Assembly (NCBI GenBank): GCA_945861065.1
Contig: CAMASI010000001.1
Coordinates: 1 to 64,000, forward strand
Origin: Klebsiella pneumoniae
Lineage (GTDB): Bacteria; Myxococcota_A; UBA796; GCA-2862545
Direction of reading: 5' to 3'
DNA: 64,000 bases
Under the pieces are notes generated by a model. That model worked only from the letters and a program-made list of their open reading frames with translations. It was not told the origin of the DNA and did no database searches. A program made the position numbers and the translations under genes. Below, one piece after another: positions 44,268 through 53,559 of this stretch (the stretch's first letter is position 1; each line of letters opens with the position of its first letter).

Positions 44268-46691
44268 TCAGGCCTGCGCAGGCTCCGCGGTCGCAGCCTT
44301 GGTCTGCCGACGCATCAGCAACGCAACACGCGCCGATTCGATGTTCTCCGCCCCCAGCACCGTGGTGAGGACTTCCGACATTTTCGACACGTACTTGAAC
44401 TCGAGGTCGCGCTTGACTTCTTCAGGCACTTCGATGAGATCCTTGCGGCATTTTTCCGGCAGCAGGACCGTGCGAATCCCTGCACGATGCGCGGCCAGGA
44501 CCTTCTCCTTGACGCCGCCGACTGGCAACACCGCACCTCGCAGGGTGATCTCGCCGGTCATCGCGACCTTTGGATCCACGGGAATCCCGGTCAGCAAACT
44601 CGTCATCGCGGTGATCATCGTCACACCTGCAGAGGGCCCGTCTTTGGGAATGCCCCCGCTCGGCACATGCACGTGCAGGTCCAGGCGTTCGAGTTCGTCG
44701 TCGTCCACGCCAAACTCCGCCGCCGAGGCGCGCAGCCAACTGCGGGCCACGGACACGGACTCCTTCATGACGTCGCCCAGACTGCCGGTCAGCGTCAAGT
44801 TCCCTTTCCCCTTCATTTTCGTCGCTTCGATGAAGAGGATGTCGCCCCCGCTTGCCGTCCACGCAAGGCCCGTCGCGACCCCAGGCACGCTGGTCCGCTC
44901 CGCCACTTCTGGTAGGAAATGCAGGGGTCCCCGAATCTCCTCAACGAGCTCCGGCGTGACGACAACTTGGGTCCGACGCTCCGCCGCGATTTCTCGCGCC
45001 GTCCACCGACAAACGGCCGCCAACTCTCGCTTGAGATTGCGAACACCCGCCTCTCGTGTGTAACTCTCGATCACCTTGTCCAACGCCTCCGGCATCAGCT
45101 CGACCTGTTCAGCCGTAAGGCCGTGGTCCTCAAGGCATTCCGGCCACAAATAACGCCGCGCAATCTGGCGCTTTTCGCCAAGCGTGTAGCCAGCGATGCG
45201 GATGACTTCCATGCGGTCGAGCAGAGGACCCGGAATCGTGTCGGGCACGTTGGCAGTCGCGATAAACAACACCTTGGACAGGTCGAACGTCACGTCCAAG
45301 TAATGATCGGAGAAGCTGTCGTTCTGCTCGGGGTCCAAGACCTCCAAGAGCGCACTCGAGGGATCCCCGCGATAGTCCGCGCCCAATTTGTCGATTTCGT
45401 CGAGCACGAAAACAGGATTGTTAGTTCCAGCTTTCTTGAGGCCCTTCACGACCTTGCCTGGCATGGAGCCAATGTAGGTCCTGCGGTGTCCGCGAATCTC
45501 GGCCTCGTCGCGTACGCCTCCCAGACTGATCCGGTGCAGTTTGCGGCCCAGCGCACGTGCCACGCTCTTGGCAAGGCTGGTTTTTCCAACACCGGGCGGA
45601 CCCACGAGGCACAGGATGGGGCCTTTCATGTCCTGCTTGAGTTTACGAACTGCCAAGTATTCCAAGATACGCTGTTTGACCTTCTCAAGGCCATGATGGT
45701 CCTCGTCGAGGATCCGTTCGGCTTCCACGACGTCAAACCTGTCCTTTGACGACACGCTCCAAGGCAATTCCGTCAGCCAGTCCAAATAGGTACGGCTCAC
45801 GGTGTACTCCGCGGCACCCGGACTCATCCGACTCATGCGTTTGAGTTCTTTGAGCGCGACATCCTCGGATTCCTTCGGCATCCGGCTCCGCTTGATGGCC
45901 TTCTTCAGGTCTTCAAACTCTTCTTGACGCTCGTCGACTTCGCCTAGTTCTTTTTGAATTGCCTTGAGCTGCTCGCGCAGGAAGTATTCCCGCTGAGCCT
46001 TGTCCATTTCTCCCTTCACTTCCGTCTGGATCTTGTTCGACAGCTCCAGAACCTGAATCTCCTTGTTCAGCAAGGCGATTACCTTTTCCATTCGGTCTTT
46101 GGTTCCGAACGTTTCGAGCAAGTCCTGCTTCTCATCGGCGGCAATGCTCAGATTGCTCGCCACGATGTCGGCGAGCACACCTGGCTCATCAATACTGCGA
46201 ACAAGGAAATTCGCTTCCGAGGGAATTTGGGGCGACAGATCGATAATCTTCTGCGCGAGTTCACGAAGCTGACCCATCATGGCTTCGGCCTCAGGACCGC
46301 CTTTCTGAGGACGGATGACCTCGATGTCCGCTCGCAGGTAGTTTCCGGTCTGCGTCCAGCCCTTGATCCGCGCACGGGCCAGTCCCTGAATGATGACGTT
46401 GAGCTTGTTCCCCGGCACCTTCACCATCTTGAGAATCTTGACGATCGTCCCAACCGAATGCAGGTCGTCGGGCTCGGGGTTCTCGGTCTTCGGGTCGCGT
46501 TGCGCAAAGATGCCGAGGAATTTCTCCTCGGTCGCCAGGGCCTCCTCAACGCTTTTGACGCTCTTCTTCCGACCCACATTGATCGGAAACGCGAGCACGG
46601 GAAAAATCACCGTGTTTCGAATCGCCAGGATCGGAATCTCCAAGGAGTCCGGAAGGGTCATACTCGTCTCTGTTGGAACGTCTTGGGGCAT
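44268..46691 (-). CDS. lon: Lon ATP-dependent protease
   Basis: An 807-residue protein, the usual length. LAN substrate-binding domain at about 16-210 (IPILAIRNTVIFP), a helical coiled-coil region, and AAA+ module with Walker A GPPGVGKTS and Walker B FVLDEIDK. The C-terminal Ser-Lys protease domain has Ser687 in PKDGPSAG and Lys730 in VKEK, a separation of 43 residues as in E. coli Lon. It degrades misfolded and regulatory proteins in the cytoplasm. The ATG has GAGGAA close upstream. I see no clear heat-shock promoter or CIRCE element in the gap upstream. Confidence 0.96.
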   Translation of the reverse strand: MPQDVPTETSMTLPDSLEIPILAIRNTVIFPVLAFPINVGRKKSVKSVEEALATEEKFLGIFAQRDPKTENPEPDDLHSVGTIVKILKMVKVPGNKLNVIIQGLARARIKGWTQTGNYLRADIEVIRPQKGGPEAEAMMGQLRELAQKIIDLSPQIPSEANFLVRSIDEPGVLADIVASNLSIAADEKQDLLETFGTKDRMEKVIALLNKEIQVLELSNKIQTEVKGEMDKAQREYFLREQLKAIQKELGEVDERQEEFEDLKKAIKRSRMPKESEDVALKELKRMSRMSPGAAEYTVSRTYLDWLTELPWSVSSKDRFDVVEAERILDEDHHGLEKVKQRILEYLAVRKLKQDMKGPILCLVGPPGVGKTSLAKSVARALGRKLHRISLGGVRDEAEIRGHRRTYIGSMPGKVVKGLKKAGTNNPVFVLDEIDKLGADYRGDPSSALLEVLDPEQNDSFSDHYLDVTFDLSKVLFIATANVPDTIPGPLLDRMEVIRIAGYTLGEKRQIARRYLWPECLEDHGLTAEQVELMPEALDKVIESYTREAGVRNLKRELAAVCRWTAREIAAERRTQVVVTPELVEEIRGPLHFLPEVAERTSVPGVATGLAWTASGGDILFIEATKMKGKGNLTLTGSLGDVMKESVSVARSWLRASAAEFGVDDDELERLDLHVHVPSGGIPKDGPSAGVTMITAMTSLLTGIPVDPKVAMTGEITLRGAVLPVGGVKEKVLAAHRAGIRTVLLPEKCRKDLIEVPEEVKRDLEFKYVSKMSEVLTTVLGAENIESARVALLMRRQTKAATAEPAQA

Positions 46692-46736
46692 GTTTCCTCG
46701 TTCGTGACGCAGGGGATTCGAGCACTGTTTGATACT

Positions 46737-46856
46737 CTAGGCACCACCCTTCGGACGGCAACCGACTTTCCTGTACCTCAACCAAGCCCACACTTGAATG
46801 ATCGTGACGGCGAGGCCGACCGCAGCGGCTTCGGGCAATCCGAACTGGACGGTCAC
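46737..46856 (-). CDS. Candidate single-helix membrane microprotein, 39 aa
   Basis: A GTG at 46856 overlaps the stop of the CoA-transferase-family gene (GTGA) and opens a 39-codon frame ending in TAG. The product has one hydrophobic helix (about residues 6-26) followed by a basic tail (LRYRKVGCRPKGG), the usual positive-inside pattern of small bacterial membrane proteins. The overlap favours it being real, but there is no family match or independent evidence. It lies 45 bp upstream of the lon start. Confidence 0.4.
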   Translation of the reverse strand: MTVQFGLPEAAAVGLAVTIIQVWAWLRYRKVGCRPKGGA

Positions 46857-47935
46857 GCGATGACCTTCGCGGCGCGCCACGCGGCAATCCGTTCCGGCGC
46901 GACGGACGCCTCTGCGAGCAAGGCGTCGGTGTCGGAGCCCAACGCTGGGATTCGCCCAGAAGCCCACCCCTCCCAGGCCAATGGCGGGCGCACCCAGGAG
47001 ACGCCGTCCAAGGACACGACAGAACCCCGTTCCACATGGTGTGGAAACGCCGCGGCTTCGGTGGCACTGAGAACAGGCGTCACACAAGCCTCTATCCAAT
47101 TCTCTGCCACGGATTGCCGGGAGAGGCCCGCCAGCGTGTGATCCACTTCGGCACGACCCGCCCCGCCTCGTTTCTCAAGCTCGGCCTGGAATCTCGGTTC
47201 CAACGCGCCGATCGCAACAACACCGTCTGCGGTCGGCGCCAACCGGTAAACGTCGCTGCCACCCGTCAGCAGTTCTTTTGCAGGATGTGGCGGGTGGCCT
47301 TGGGCTGAGGCCATGGCCAACATCGGCGCAACGGCCGCCAACGCAGCGTCCGACAGTGCGAGGTCAAGCACCGCGCCACGACCCGTCCCCGTCCGTTGAA
47401 CCAAGGCCGACGCAACACCCATCGCCGCCATCGACCCGCCCAACACGTCTGCAACTTGCAGGGGCAGCGGATCAAGGCCGGCGCCTGCAGCGAGCGCGCC
47501 ACTCACCGACACGAAATTGATGTCGTGTCCGGGTCGATTCCGCCACGGACCCGCTTGGCCCCATCCCGACAGCCTCGCCACAATCACGCCCCGAGCCGCC
47601 AACGCCTCAGGGTCGAAGCCGAGTTGCTCAAACACCCCAGGTCGAAAGCCCTCCATCACGACGTCTACGTTTTTGACCAACTCCGCGAGCACGTCCGGAG
47701 CGCACCTGTGCCGGAAGTCGAGTGCGATCGACCGCGCGCCTCGACGCATCGCACCGAACCACGCGCCTACCCCATCCACAATTGGCGGAATCCACCGCGT
47801 TGAATCCCCGTGACCCATCGGTTCCACGACATCCACCGAGGCGCCTTGTCCCAGCAAAAGCCAGGATGCGTAGGGGCCCGGAAGCAGCCGGGTCAGGTCG
47901 AGCACACGAATGCCAGCCAGCGGACGCTGCGTCAA
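46853..47935 (-). CDS. Alpha-methylacyl-CoA racemase-like family III CoA transferase
   Basis: A 360-residue protein. The TTG at 47935 is chosen because GGAGG lies nine bases upstream and the product starts TQRPLAGIRVLDLTRLLPGPY, as the family does; the longer frame to 48004 overlaps the divergent gene. Key features are EPMGHGDSTR, the AMACR-type pair His137 (RPGHDINF) and Asp163 (QVADVLGGSM), and the C-terminal swapped helices. Racemases in this group use His and Asp to epimerise 2-methylacyl-CoA; transferases have Asp alone. The presence of both suggests racemase chemistry in branched-chain lipid metabolism. Confidence 0.8.
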   Translation of the reverse strand: MTQRPLAGIRVLDLTRLLPGPYASWLLLGQGASVDVVEPMGHGDSTRWIPPIVDGVGAWFGAMRRGARSIALDFRHRCAPDVLAELVKNVDVVMEGFRPGVFEQLGFDPEALAARGVIVARLSGWGQAGPWRNRPGHDINFVSVSGALAAGAGLDPLPLQVADVLGGSMAAMGVASALVQRTGTGRGAVLDLALSDAALAAVAPMLAMASAQGHPPHPAKELLTGGSDVYRLAPTADGVVAIGALEPRFQAELEKRGGAGRAEVDHTLAGLSRQSVAENWIEACVTPVLSATEAAAFPHHVERGSVVSLDGVSWVRPPLAWEGWASGRIPALGSDTDALLAEASVAPERIAAWRAAKVIA

Positions 47936-47985
47936 AGGCGCTGTCCTCCACGCACCTGTGCTAGCGTGACGGGGCGGGGAAACAC

Positions 47986-48837
47986 ATGACCATTGGGCCG
48001 GCACAGGCCATCTGGGTCGTCTCAGACGGGACGGGTGAGACGGGTGAGCGCGTCATGAAGGCGGCGCTCGAACAATTCAACGGGCACGCCGTCGACGTCC
48101 GGCGAATCGGCGAGGTGACTGCCCCGGAAACGCTTGGCCGGGTCCTGCGTCGCGCCCGCGCGGAAGGCGCCTTCGTCATGTCCACGCTGGTACAACCCGA
48201 CATGCGCGCGCGAGGCAGTCAGTTGGCCCGTGAACTGGACGTGCCCTACGTGGACCTGATCGGCGATTTACTGACGCGACTCGGCGGATGGCTCACGGAA
48301 GCGCGTTTCGTCGGAGAGCCGGGCCGAATGCACCGCGCGGACGCCTCCTATTTTCAACGAATCGACGCACTCGAATTCACGGTTCGTGCCGACGACGGAC
48401 AAGAGCCCCGGATGCTCCTCGAAGCAGACATCGTATTGCTGGGTGTCTCCAGAACCGGAAAGACGCCCCTGTCTACCTACCTGGCGCAGATCAAAGGCTA
48501 CAAAGTCAGCAATGTGCCCCTTGTACTCGATCGGCCGCTGCCCGCGGCATTGGCGCAGGTCGACGACCACCGGGTATTTGGCCTCACCATCGAGCCAGAC
48601 GCGTTGCTCGGCATTCGCCGGATGCGACTTTCGGGGATGCAGATGGTGGGGAGGGGCAGCTACGCTGACCGTGACTACGTCCTCGCGGAACTCGAATACG
48701 CAGAAGCGCTGTTCCGAAGTCATCCGGGATGGCCCGTGATCGACGTCACCGGCCGGGCCGTGGAGGAGACGGCGCATACAGTCATAGAGGTGCTCCGAGA
48801 CCGCGGCATCCAGGCACGAGGAGCGTCGCCAAGCTAG
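47986..48837 (+). CDS. ppsR: PEP synthase / PPDK regulatory kinase-pyrophosphorylase (DUF299)
   Basis: A 283-residue protein of the PDRP family. N-terminal IWVVSDGTGETGE and the P-loop-like GVSRTGKT (153-160) are the two diagnostic motifs. These enzymes phosphorylate and dephosphorylate a Thr near the catalytic His of PEP synthase or pyruvate phosphate dikinase, using ADP and Pi, and so switch gluconeogenic carbon flow. The target enzyme gene is not in the window. The gene is divergent from the AMACR-like gene and lies 9 bp before the Ser/Thr kinase gene. Confidence 0.9.
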   Translation: MTIGPAQAIWVVSDGTGETGERVMKAALEQFNGHAVDVRRIGEVTAPETLGRVLRRARAEGAFVMSTLVQPDMRARGSQLARELDVPYVDLIGDLLTRLGGWLTEARFVGEPGRMHRADASYFQRIDALEFTVRADDGQEPRMLLEADIVLLGVSRTGKTPLSTYLAQIKGYKVSNVPLVLDRPLPAALAQVDDHRVFGLTIEPDALLGIRRMRLSGMQMVGRGSYADRDYVLAELEYAEALFRSHPGWPVIDVTGRAVEETAHTVIEVLRDRGIQARGASPS

Positions 48838-48846
48838 ACCCGTGCC

Positions 48847-50685
48847 GTGATCGGCGCGACACTCGACAAGTACGAAGTGCTGCAGAAGCTGGGCGAAGGC
48901 GGCATGGCCACCGTCTACCTTGGTCGCCACGGCACCCTTAATCGCGACGTCGCGATCAAGGTGCTCCACCCCCACCTGTCATCGTCACCGCGCAACCGCA
49001 AGAGGTTTGCCGCGGAAGCGCGCGCCATCGAACGCCTCCGGCACCCGAACATCCTGGAGATCTTCGACTATTCAGGGATCGAAGCCTCCGATTGCTACAT
49101 CGTCACGGAGTACGTCCACGGCTCCACGCTCGCCGCCTTGCTCCGAGACCATGGTCGCCTTCCGCCCGAACTCACGTGCTTACTCGGGATCGACATCGCA
49201 GACGCTCTTTCCTATGCCCATCATGGGGGCATCCTACACCGGGACATCAAACCCGAAAACGTGATGCTCCGACCCGACGGCTGCGTCAAACTCATGGATT
49301 TCGGAATCGCCCGCTTTCTGGACGAGTCCCACGTCACGATGACCGGCGCTCTCGTGGGAAGCCCAGCATTCATGAGCCCGGAGCAGGCGACGGAGGGGAA
49401 CGTCGATCAGCGCTCAGACATCTTCTCGCTCGGAACCATGTTGTTCCATCTCGTCACCGGGTCGCTTCCGTTCGCCGGTAGCAACCCGTCCGTGATCCTG
49501 AAGAACGTCATCGAGGGTCGCAGGCCCACCGTACTGGAACTGGCCCCTGCATGCAGCGCGCTTCTGGCCGACGTGATCGAGAGGTCGATGTCGCCCCGAC
49601 CTGACGACCGGTTCAACAGCGCAAGCGAAGTTCGGACCGCGCTCAGAGCCGCACTCGACGAAATTGGTTTGGACGCCTCCGACCCTGCGTGGTCGGTGGC
49701 TGCTTGGCTCGCCGATCCGGGGACCTGGGATCGCGCCCTGGAAACGCGCCTCCGGACCACGTTGCTCGATCTCGGCCGCGGGCAAATGGCGAAAGGCGAG
49801 CCCCTGGCTGCATTACGTTTGTTGAACCGGTTGCTGGCCATTGACGAGGGAAACGCCGAAGTGCTGGCCCTCGTGCAAAACCTGCACCGACCCACGAAAC
49901 CCGTCCGCAAAAGCGTCGCGGTTTGGGTAGGCGGTTTGGCGTTGGTCCTTGTCACGCTTGGCGGAGTTGCATGGTGGACCGCGGGAACGGACCCGTTGCC
50001 ATCGCCTACAACGGTGAGCGCGACACGCACACCGGCGTCGCCCAACACCGTTCCCGGGGAACCGAACTCAATCGCCCCAGGCGGCGAAATCGGTGGATTG
50101 GGTGCCGCTTCCTTGGCCCTTCCCATCGAGGCAACCGCCGCGGTCGAACAGCCGGTGAGCGTGTCCACCGGGCGGGAGTTCCGTCGCCCTGTCCCGGACG
50201 AACTTGCTGTGCTGCCGCCGCAACCAGCGCAACCACCTGCGCCCGCACGTGTGCGATTCGTCACGCCGTTTTCCGCCTTCATCTACAAGAATGGCCGCGT
50301 GCTAGGCGACGTAAGGCAGCGTGAGTCCTTCCTATTGGAGGCCGGCCACCATGAGCTGATCGCGCGCGGCGACGCGGTGGAAGACCTGCCATTCACGCTG
50401 GACCTTGAACCGGCGAGCGACGTCGAGTGGGACCTCAACCTGTTGCCACGACCAGCGCGTCTGCATCTGGACGCCACGTGGCCCGCCGCCTGCCTGGTCA
50501 AGCTCGATGGTGCTGACGCAGGCCTTGTCGGTTCATTGCCCAGGTCCGCTGACGGGGGCGTCATCCTCGCGATTTCACGTCCTTTGGAACAGCACGACGT
50601 GACGGTGACCTGCGACGGCGTCGCGACGAAACGTCACTGGGATCGGTTCACTTCGGTCGACGTCGCATACCCCAGTCGACCGTGA
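48847..50685 (+). CDS. Transmembrane Ser/Thr protein kinase with PEGA-like tail
   Basis: A 612-residue protein with GTG start. Kinase domain 8-275: glycine loop LGEGGMATVY, Lys38 (VAIK), Glu57, catalytic Asp133 (HRDIKPEN), Asp151 (DFG) and SPEQ. All catalytic residues are present. A helical region reaches about 345, then one transmembrane helix (about 356-378), a Pro/Thr-rich linker and two PEGA-like beta domains (about 455-610) outside the cell. It probably senses an envelope signal and phosphorylates cytoplasmic targets, of which the FHA-containing regulator at the end of this gene run is one candidate. Confidence 0.93.
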   Translation: MIGATLDKYEVLQKLGEGGMATVYLGRHGTLNRDVAIKVLHPHLSSSPRNRKRFAAEARAIERLRHPNILEIFDYSGIEASDCYIVTEYVHGSTLAALLRDHGRLPPELTCLLGIDIADALSYAHHGGILHRDIKPENVMLRPDGCVKLMDFGIARFLDESHVTMTGALVGSPAFMSPEQATEGNVDQRSDIFSLGTMLFHLVTGSLPFAGSNPSVILKNVIEGRRPTVLELAPACSALLADVIERSMSPRPDDRFNSASEVRTALRAALDEIGLDASDPAWSVAAWLADPGTWDRALETRLRTTLLDLGRGQMAKGEPLAALRLLNRLLAIDEGNAEVLALVQNLHRPTKPVRKSVAVWVGGLALVLVTLGGVAWWTAGTDPLPSPTTVSATRTPASPNTVPGEPNSIAPGGEIGGLGAASLALPIEATAAVEQPVSVSTGREFRRPVPDELAVLPPQPAQPPAPARVRFVTPFSAFIYKNGRVLGDVRQRESFLLEAGHHELIARGDAVEDLPFTLDLEPASDVEWDLNLLPRPARLHLDATWPAACLVKLDGADAGLVGSLPRSADGGVILAISRPLEQHDVTVTCDGVATKRHWDRFTSVDVAYPSRP

Positions 50686-51155
50686 CCTCCATGTCCGGAT
50701 CCCTGGCTCGGCCGTTGCTCGGATTCCTTACGGAACGCAGTCCTCAGCTACGTCCTTGCCCTTGGCACGTGCTGTGCATGGTCCTACTCCCGGGCTGCCT
50801 TTATGTAGAGCCCATCTGGAGACCGGTCGTGAACGCCCCACCCGAGATCATCCGCCCCGAAGCGTACCTTGGTGACGACATCGCCATCGACCTTTCGATT
50901 ACATCTGGGATGACTGTCGTGGTCGTGGAGCCGGACGGTGACGACGTCGATATCGTGTGGCTGCAACCTCCGCCTTCGCTGTTGTACGAAGAGAACGCAA
51001 CGGCAGAAGACGGCACCTTCACCAGCTCCATCACCGTCCTCAACCGCGAGGACGCCTCGTTGAACGGCAAGAGGTTCGAGTGCGACGTGATCGACGAGGC
51101 CATCCCAGCAAACGTGCAGACCATTTCCTTCGAATTCATCACGGGTGTCCAATGA
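50682..51155 (+). CDS. Small lipoprotein with one PKD-like domain
   Basis: A 157-residue frame; the GTG at 50682 overlaps the kinase stop, and an ATG three codons later is an alternative. A lipobox MVLLPGC lies at about residues 33-39, so the signal peptide is long, or the true start is internal. The mature part is a single Ig/PKD-like beta-sandwich with VEPDGDDVDIVW, close to the D-x-DGD repeats of the giant lipoprotein, and one Cys. It may be the extracellular partner of the kinase sensor domain. Confidence 0.6.
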   Translation: MTSMSGSLARPLLGFLTERSPQLRPCPWHVLCMVLLPGCLYVEPIWRPVVNAPPEIIRPEAYLGDDIAIDLSITSGMTVVVVEPDGDDVDIVWLQPPPSLLYEENATAEDGTFTSSITVLNREDASLNGKRFECDVIDEAIPANVQTISFEFITGVQ

Positions 51156-52672
51156 GCCTGACCGTCGTCCGATGCCTCGGTGTCGCCGCAGCCCTGGTGG
51201 CTGTGGGTACAGGTTGTGCGTCGAGCGACTCAAAGGACCTTGCGTCCTCCGGCCCGGCTGACGAGGCCTTTTCGGGTTCAAACGCACCCACAGTGGGACC
51301 CGCCGACACCCTCCGGGTCAACGTCTTGCCGTCCACCTCCCAATATTCGGACGGCGAATGGCGCGCCCTGCCCCAAACCGTCACCACGATCGACCGGTCA
51401 GCGTTGGCGGCGAGCCTTGCAGAACTCCGGATTTCTGCGCCGATAGAACTTGTCGGTCACGTCACCGGTACGGCCACGACACCGTGGCGCGACGCGATCC
51501 TCCCCTCGACTTCCGGCCCAGTCGATGCGCTGCTGAGTTGGACAAGGACGAATGCAATCGAGGCGGCCCTCGCAGGGACTGACGTAGACGGAGCGTTCAG
51601 CACCTGGGTGATTCCGGGCGGAGAACGCTACCAAGTCGCGGTCGTACCGACGGACCCGATGATTCCGCCTCTTGTTGGCTTCGAATTGTTCAGCACGGAC
51701 TCGCGAGACTTCGACATTGAACTCGGTGTCGGCGTGTCGGTGTGGGGCACCGTGACGCTCGACGACGTGCCGAGCACGGAGGGCCACCGCGTTCGCGCTG
51801 TGGACCCCAATGGCGTCACGACCGCCGAGACCCTCGTGGACGCTGACGGCTGGTACCAATTGCGGCTTCCGCCTGGTGTCTGGTCGATCGAGAGCCTGGG
51901 CCGAGACCATGGGTTGGACCCCGTTCTCACCGAGGAGTTGGCCACAATCGGAGCTGAAGGCCTGCGCGTGGATTTTGACTACGGCTCCCTTTCGTTGGTG
52001 TCCTTGCGCGGCAGAGTCACTGCAAACGGAGCCAACCTGGACTTCGCGAACGTTCGCTTCGTGTCCACTGCGCTGGCAGGCCTTGCCAACGCCAGCTTGA
52101 CCGTGGATGCAGTGACCTCAGGAGGCAACGTCAGCGCGACACTTTCTGCCGGTACGTACGACGTCGAAGTGTGGCCCGATCCCGACGGCAATGCCTTCGC
52201 GCCCGCGCGGTTGGAAGGTGTCATCGTCGTAGACGGCGCCGTGATGCCGGACATCGACTTGGCGCTCCCCGTGGTCACCGAGTTCCTTGCCGCACGTGTC
52301 GACGACAATTCGGTGCTGCCCGCGACCGCGGTCACGTGCATTGAAGTCGGGTTCGGCGGCCGCGTCTTCACCGGGGAAACCGGGCAGGATGGGCTGCTCA
52401 TGCTGGACCTCCCACCCACGCCTTTGGACTGCACGTTCTTACCGCCTTCGGATTCTGGCCTCCCGCGCAAACGCATTCCGAGTCTGGTGCCCGCAGCCGC
52501 AGTCCCAGTCCCGATGGACACTGGAACGCAGATGACCGGCTCGGTGCTGCTCGACGGCGTCCCCGAATCGTTTGCGGTGGTTGAGATTCGGGACGGTGAA
52601 GACAACAGCCTCATTGCCGCATCCGTCACCAGCGAGGACGGTAGCTTCTCCGTGCTCGTCCCCCTCGAATAG
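51152..52672 (+). CDS. Lipoprotein with Ig/carboxypeptidase-regulatory-like repeats
   Basis: The ATG at 51152 overlaps the preceding stop (ATGA), giving 506 aa. Signal VAAALVAVGTGC with Cys22. The mature protein is beta-rich and built from roughly four to five repeats of 80-90 residues. They show patterns such as VSVWGTVTLDDVPSTEG and DADGWYQLRLPPGVW, as in carboxypeptidase-regulatory/transthyretin-like domains. Few Cys and no catalytic motif are seen, so a structural or sensory surface role is likely. It is probably in one transcript with the kinase and the small lipoprotein. Confidence 0.7.
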   Translation: MSLTVVRCLGVAAALVAVGTGCASSDSKDLASSGPADEAFSGSNAPTVGPADTLRVNVLPSTSQYSDGEWRALPQTVTTIDRSALAASLAELRISAPIELVGHVTGTATTPWRDAILPSTSGPVDALLSWTRTNAIEAALAGTDVDGAFSTWVIPGGERYQVAVVPTDPMIPPLVGFELFSTDSRDFDIELGVGVSVWGTVTLDDVPSTEGHRVRAVDPNGVTTAETLVDADGWYQLRLPPGVWSIESLGRDHGLDPVLTEELATIGAEGLRVDFDYGSLSLVSLRGRVTANGANLDFANVRFVSTALAGLANASLTVDAVTSGGNVSATLSAGTYDVEVWPDPDGNAFAPARLEGVIVVDGAVMPDIDLALPVVTEFLAARVDDNSVLPATAVTCIEVGFGGRVFTGETGQDGLLMLDLPPTPLDCTFLPPSDSGLPRKRIPSLVPAAAVPVPMDTGTQMTGSVLLDGVPESFAVVEIRDGEDNSLIAASVTSEDGSFSVLVPLE

Positions 52673-52722
52673 GGTTCCGGGCACGACCGCCTTGGCCTTG
52701 CCGCGTTGCACCGGGCTGCTAG

Positions 52723-53541
52723 GTGCGATCCGTGTGGCAACTCTTCACGGCAATCGCTGTTGCCGATGATCCCCCATCGGTAGTCGCGGGTGACCCCAAC
52801 GACCCCGTGTCCGGCGACTTCGGCACCGCGCTCACAGCGGCAAAGCAGTTCTTTTTCCGCGGGCAACACGTAGAGGCCCAGCGACGCCTGTCTGCACTCA
52901 ACGTTCGTTTGTTGAAGGGAGAAGCCGTACCGGTAGAGCTTCGCAACGATTGTCGCGCATGGCTCGGAGAGGTGCTTTTTCGCTTGGAACAAACCGACGA
53001 AGCCCGTTCCGTCTTTCGCCAACTGTTGGAGGAAGACTCGTCCTGGCCAATCGACGAGTACCAACACTCGGTTGAGGTCGTCGCGGTGTTTTACGACGTT
53101 CGTCGGCAAGTCGTTGCTGAACAGGAACAAACGCAACCGACGAGCCCCGCCGCGTCCCCCCGCGTGCCAGCATGGACGCTCCTTCCATTTGGGATCGCGC
53201 AATTCATCGATCAACGTCCCGCCGCAGGCACGACTCACCTCGCCGTTCAGCTTGCGTTCGCGACCACATCCGTCATCGCCTTCGCGGAACTCAAACGCAC
53301 CAATGTCTCCGACATCGGCCATCCCGAAGGGTGGACCACAGTCCAAATCGCCCGAAACCAACAGGTGCAACGCTGGGCAGTGCAATGGCCCGCCACTGCG
53401 CTGTTCTATGGCTCCGCCGTTGTGGGAATCCTGGAGGCCCGCGGCTCGTACCGGAAACACCGTTCGTCGATCGGCGTGGCCCTGCTTGCCACTGAGTACG
53501 GCGGCGGACTCCGCATCGTTGGAACGACCGATCGCGATTAG
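52723..53541 (+). CDS. TPR-like protein with membrane helices
   Basis: A 272-residue protein with GTG start and a hydrophobic N-terminus (WQLFTAIAVA). Residues 30-125 are helical and resemble one or two TPR units (FFFRGQHVEAQRRL, EVLFRLEQTDEARSVFRQLL). Hydrophobic segments follow at about 145-195 and 220-240. No enzyme motif is recognised. It lies between the lipoprotein gene and the sigma54 activator gene in the same direction, so it may link the envelope to that regulator. Confidence 0.6.
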   Translation: MRSVWQLFTAIAVADDPPSVVAGDPNDPVSGDFGTALTAAKQFFFRGQHVEAQRRLSALNVRLLKGEAVPVELRNDCRAWLGEVLFRLEQTDEARSVFRQLLEEDSSWPIDEYQHSVEVVAVFYDVRRQVVAEQEQTQPTSPAASPRVPAWTLLPFGIAQFIDQRPAAGTTHLAVQLAFATTSVIAFAELKRTNVSDIGHPEGWTTVQIARNQQVQRWAVQWPATALFYGSAVVGILEARGSYRKHRSSIGVALLATEYGGGLRIVGTTDRD

Positions 53542-53559
53542 CTCGTCGCGGGAGCGTTG

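Noticed and set aside
50763-50778. Near-consensus sigma54 -24/-12 box (TGGCACGTGCTGTGCA)
   Set aside because: It matches the consensus except for one base, but lies inside the signal-peptide region of the small lipoprotein gene with no gene start at the right distance for a useful transcript. Chance is likely in this composition.
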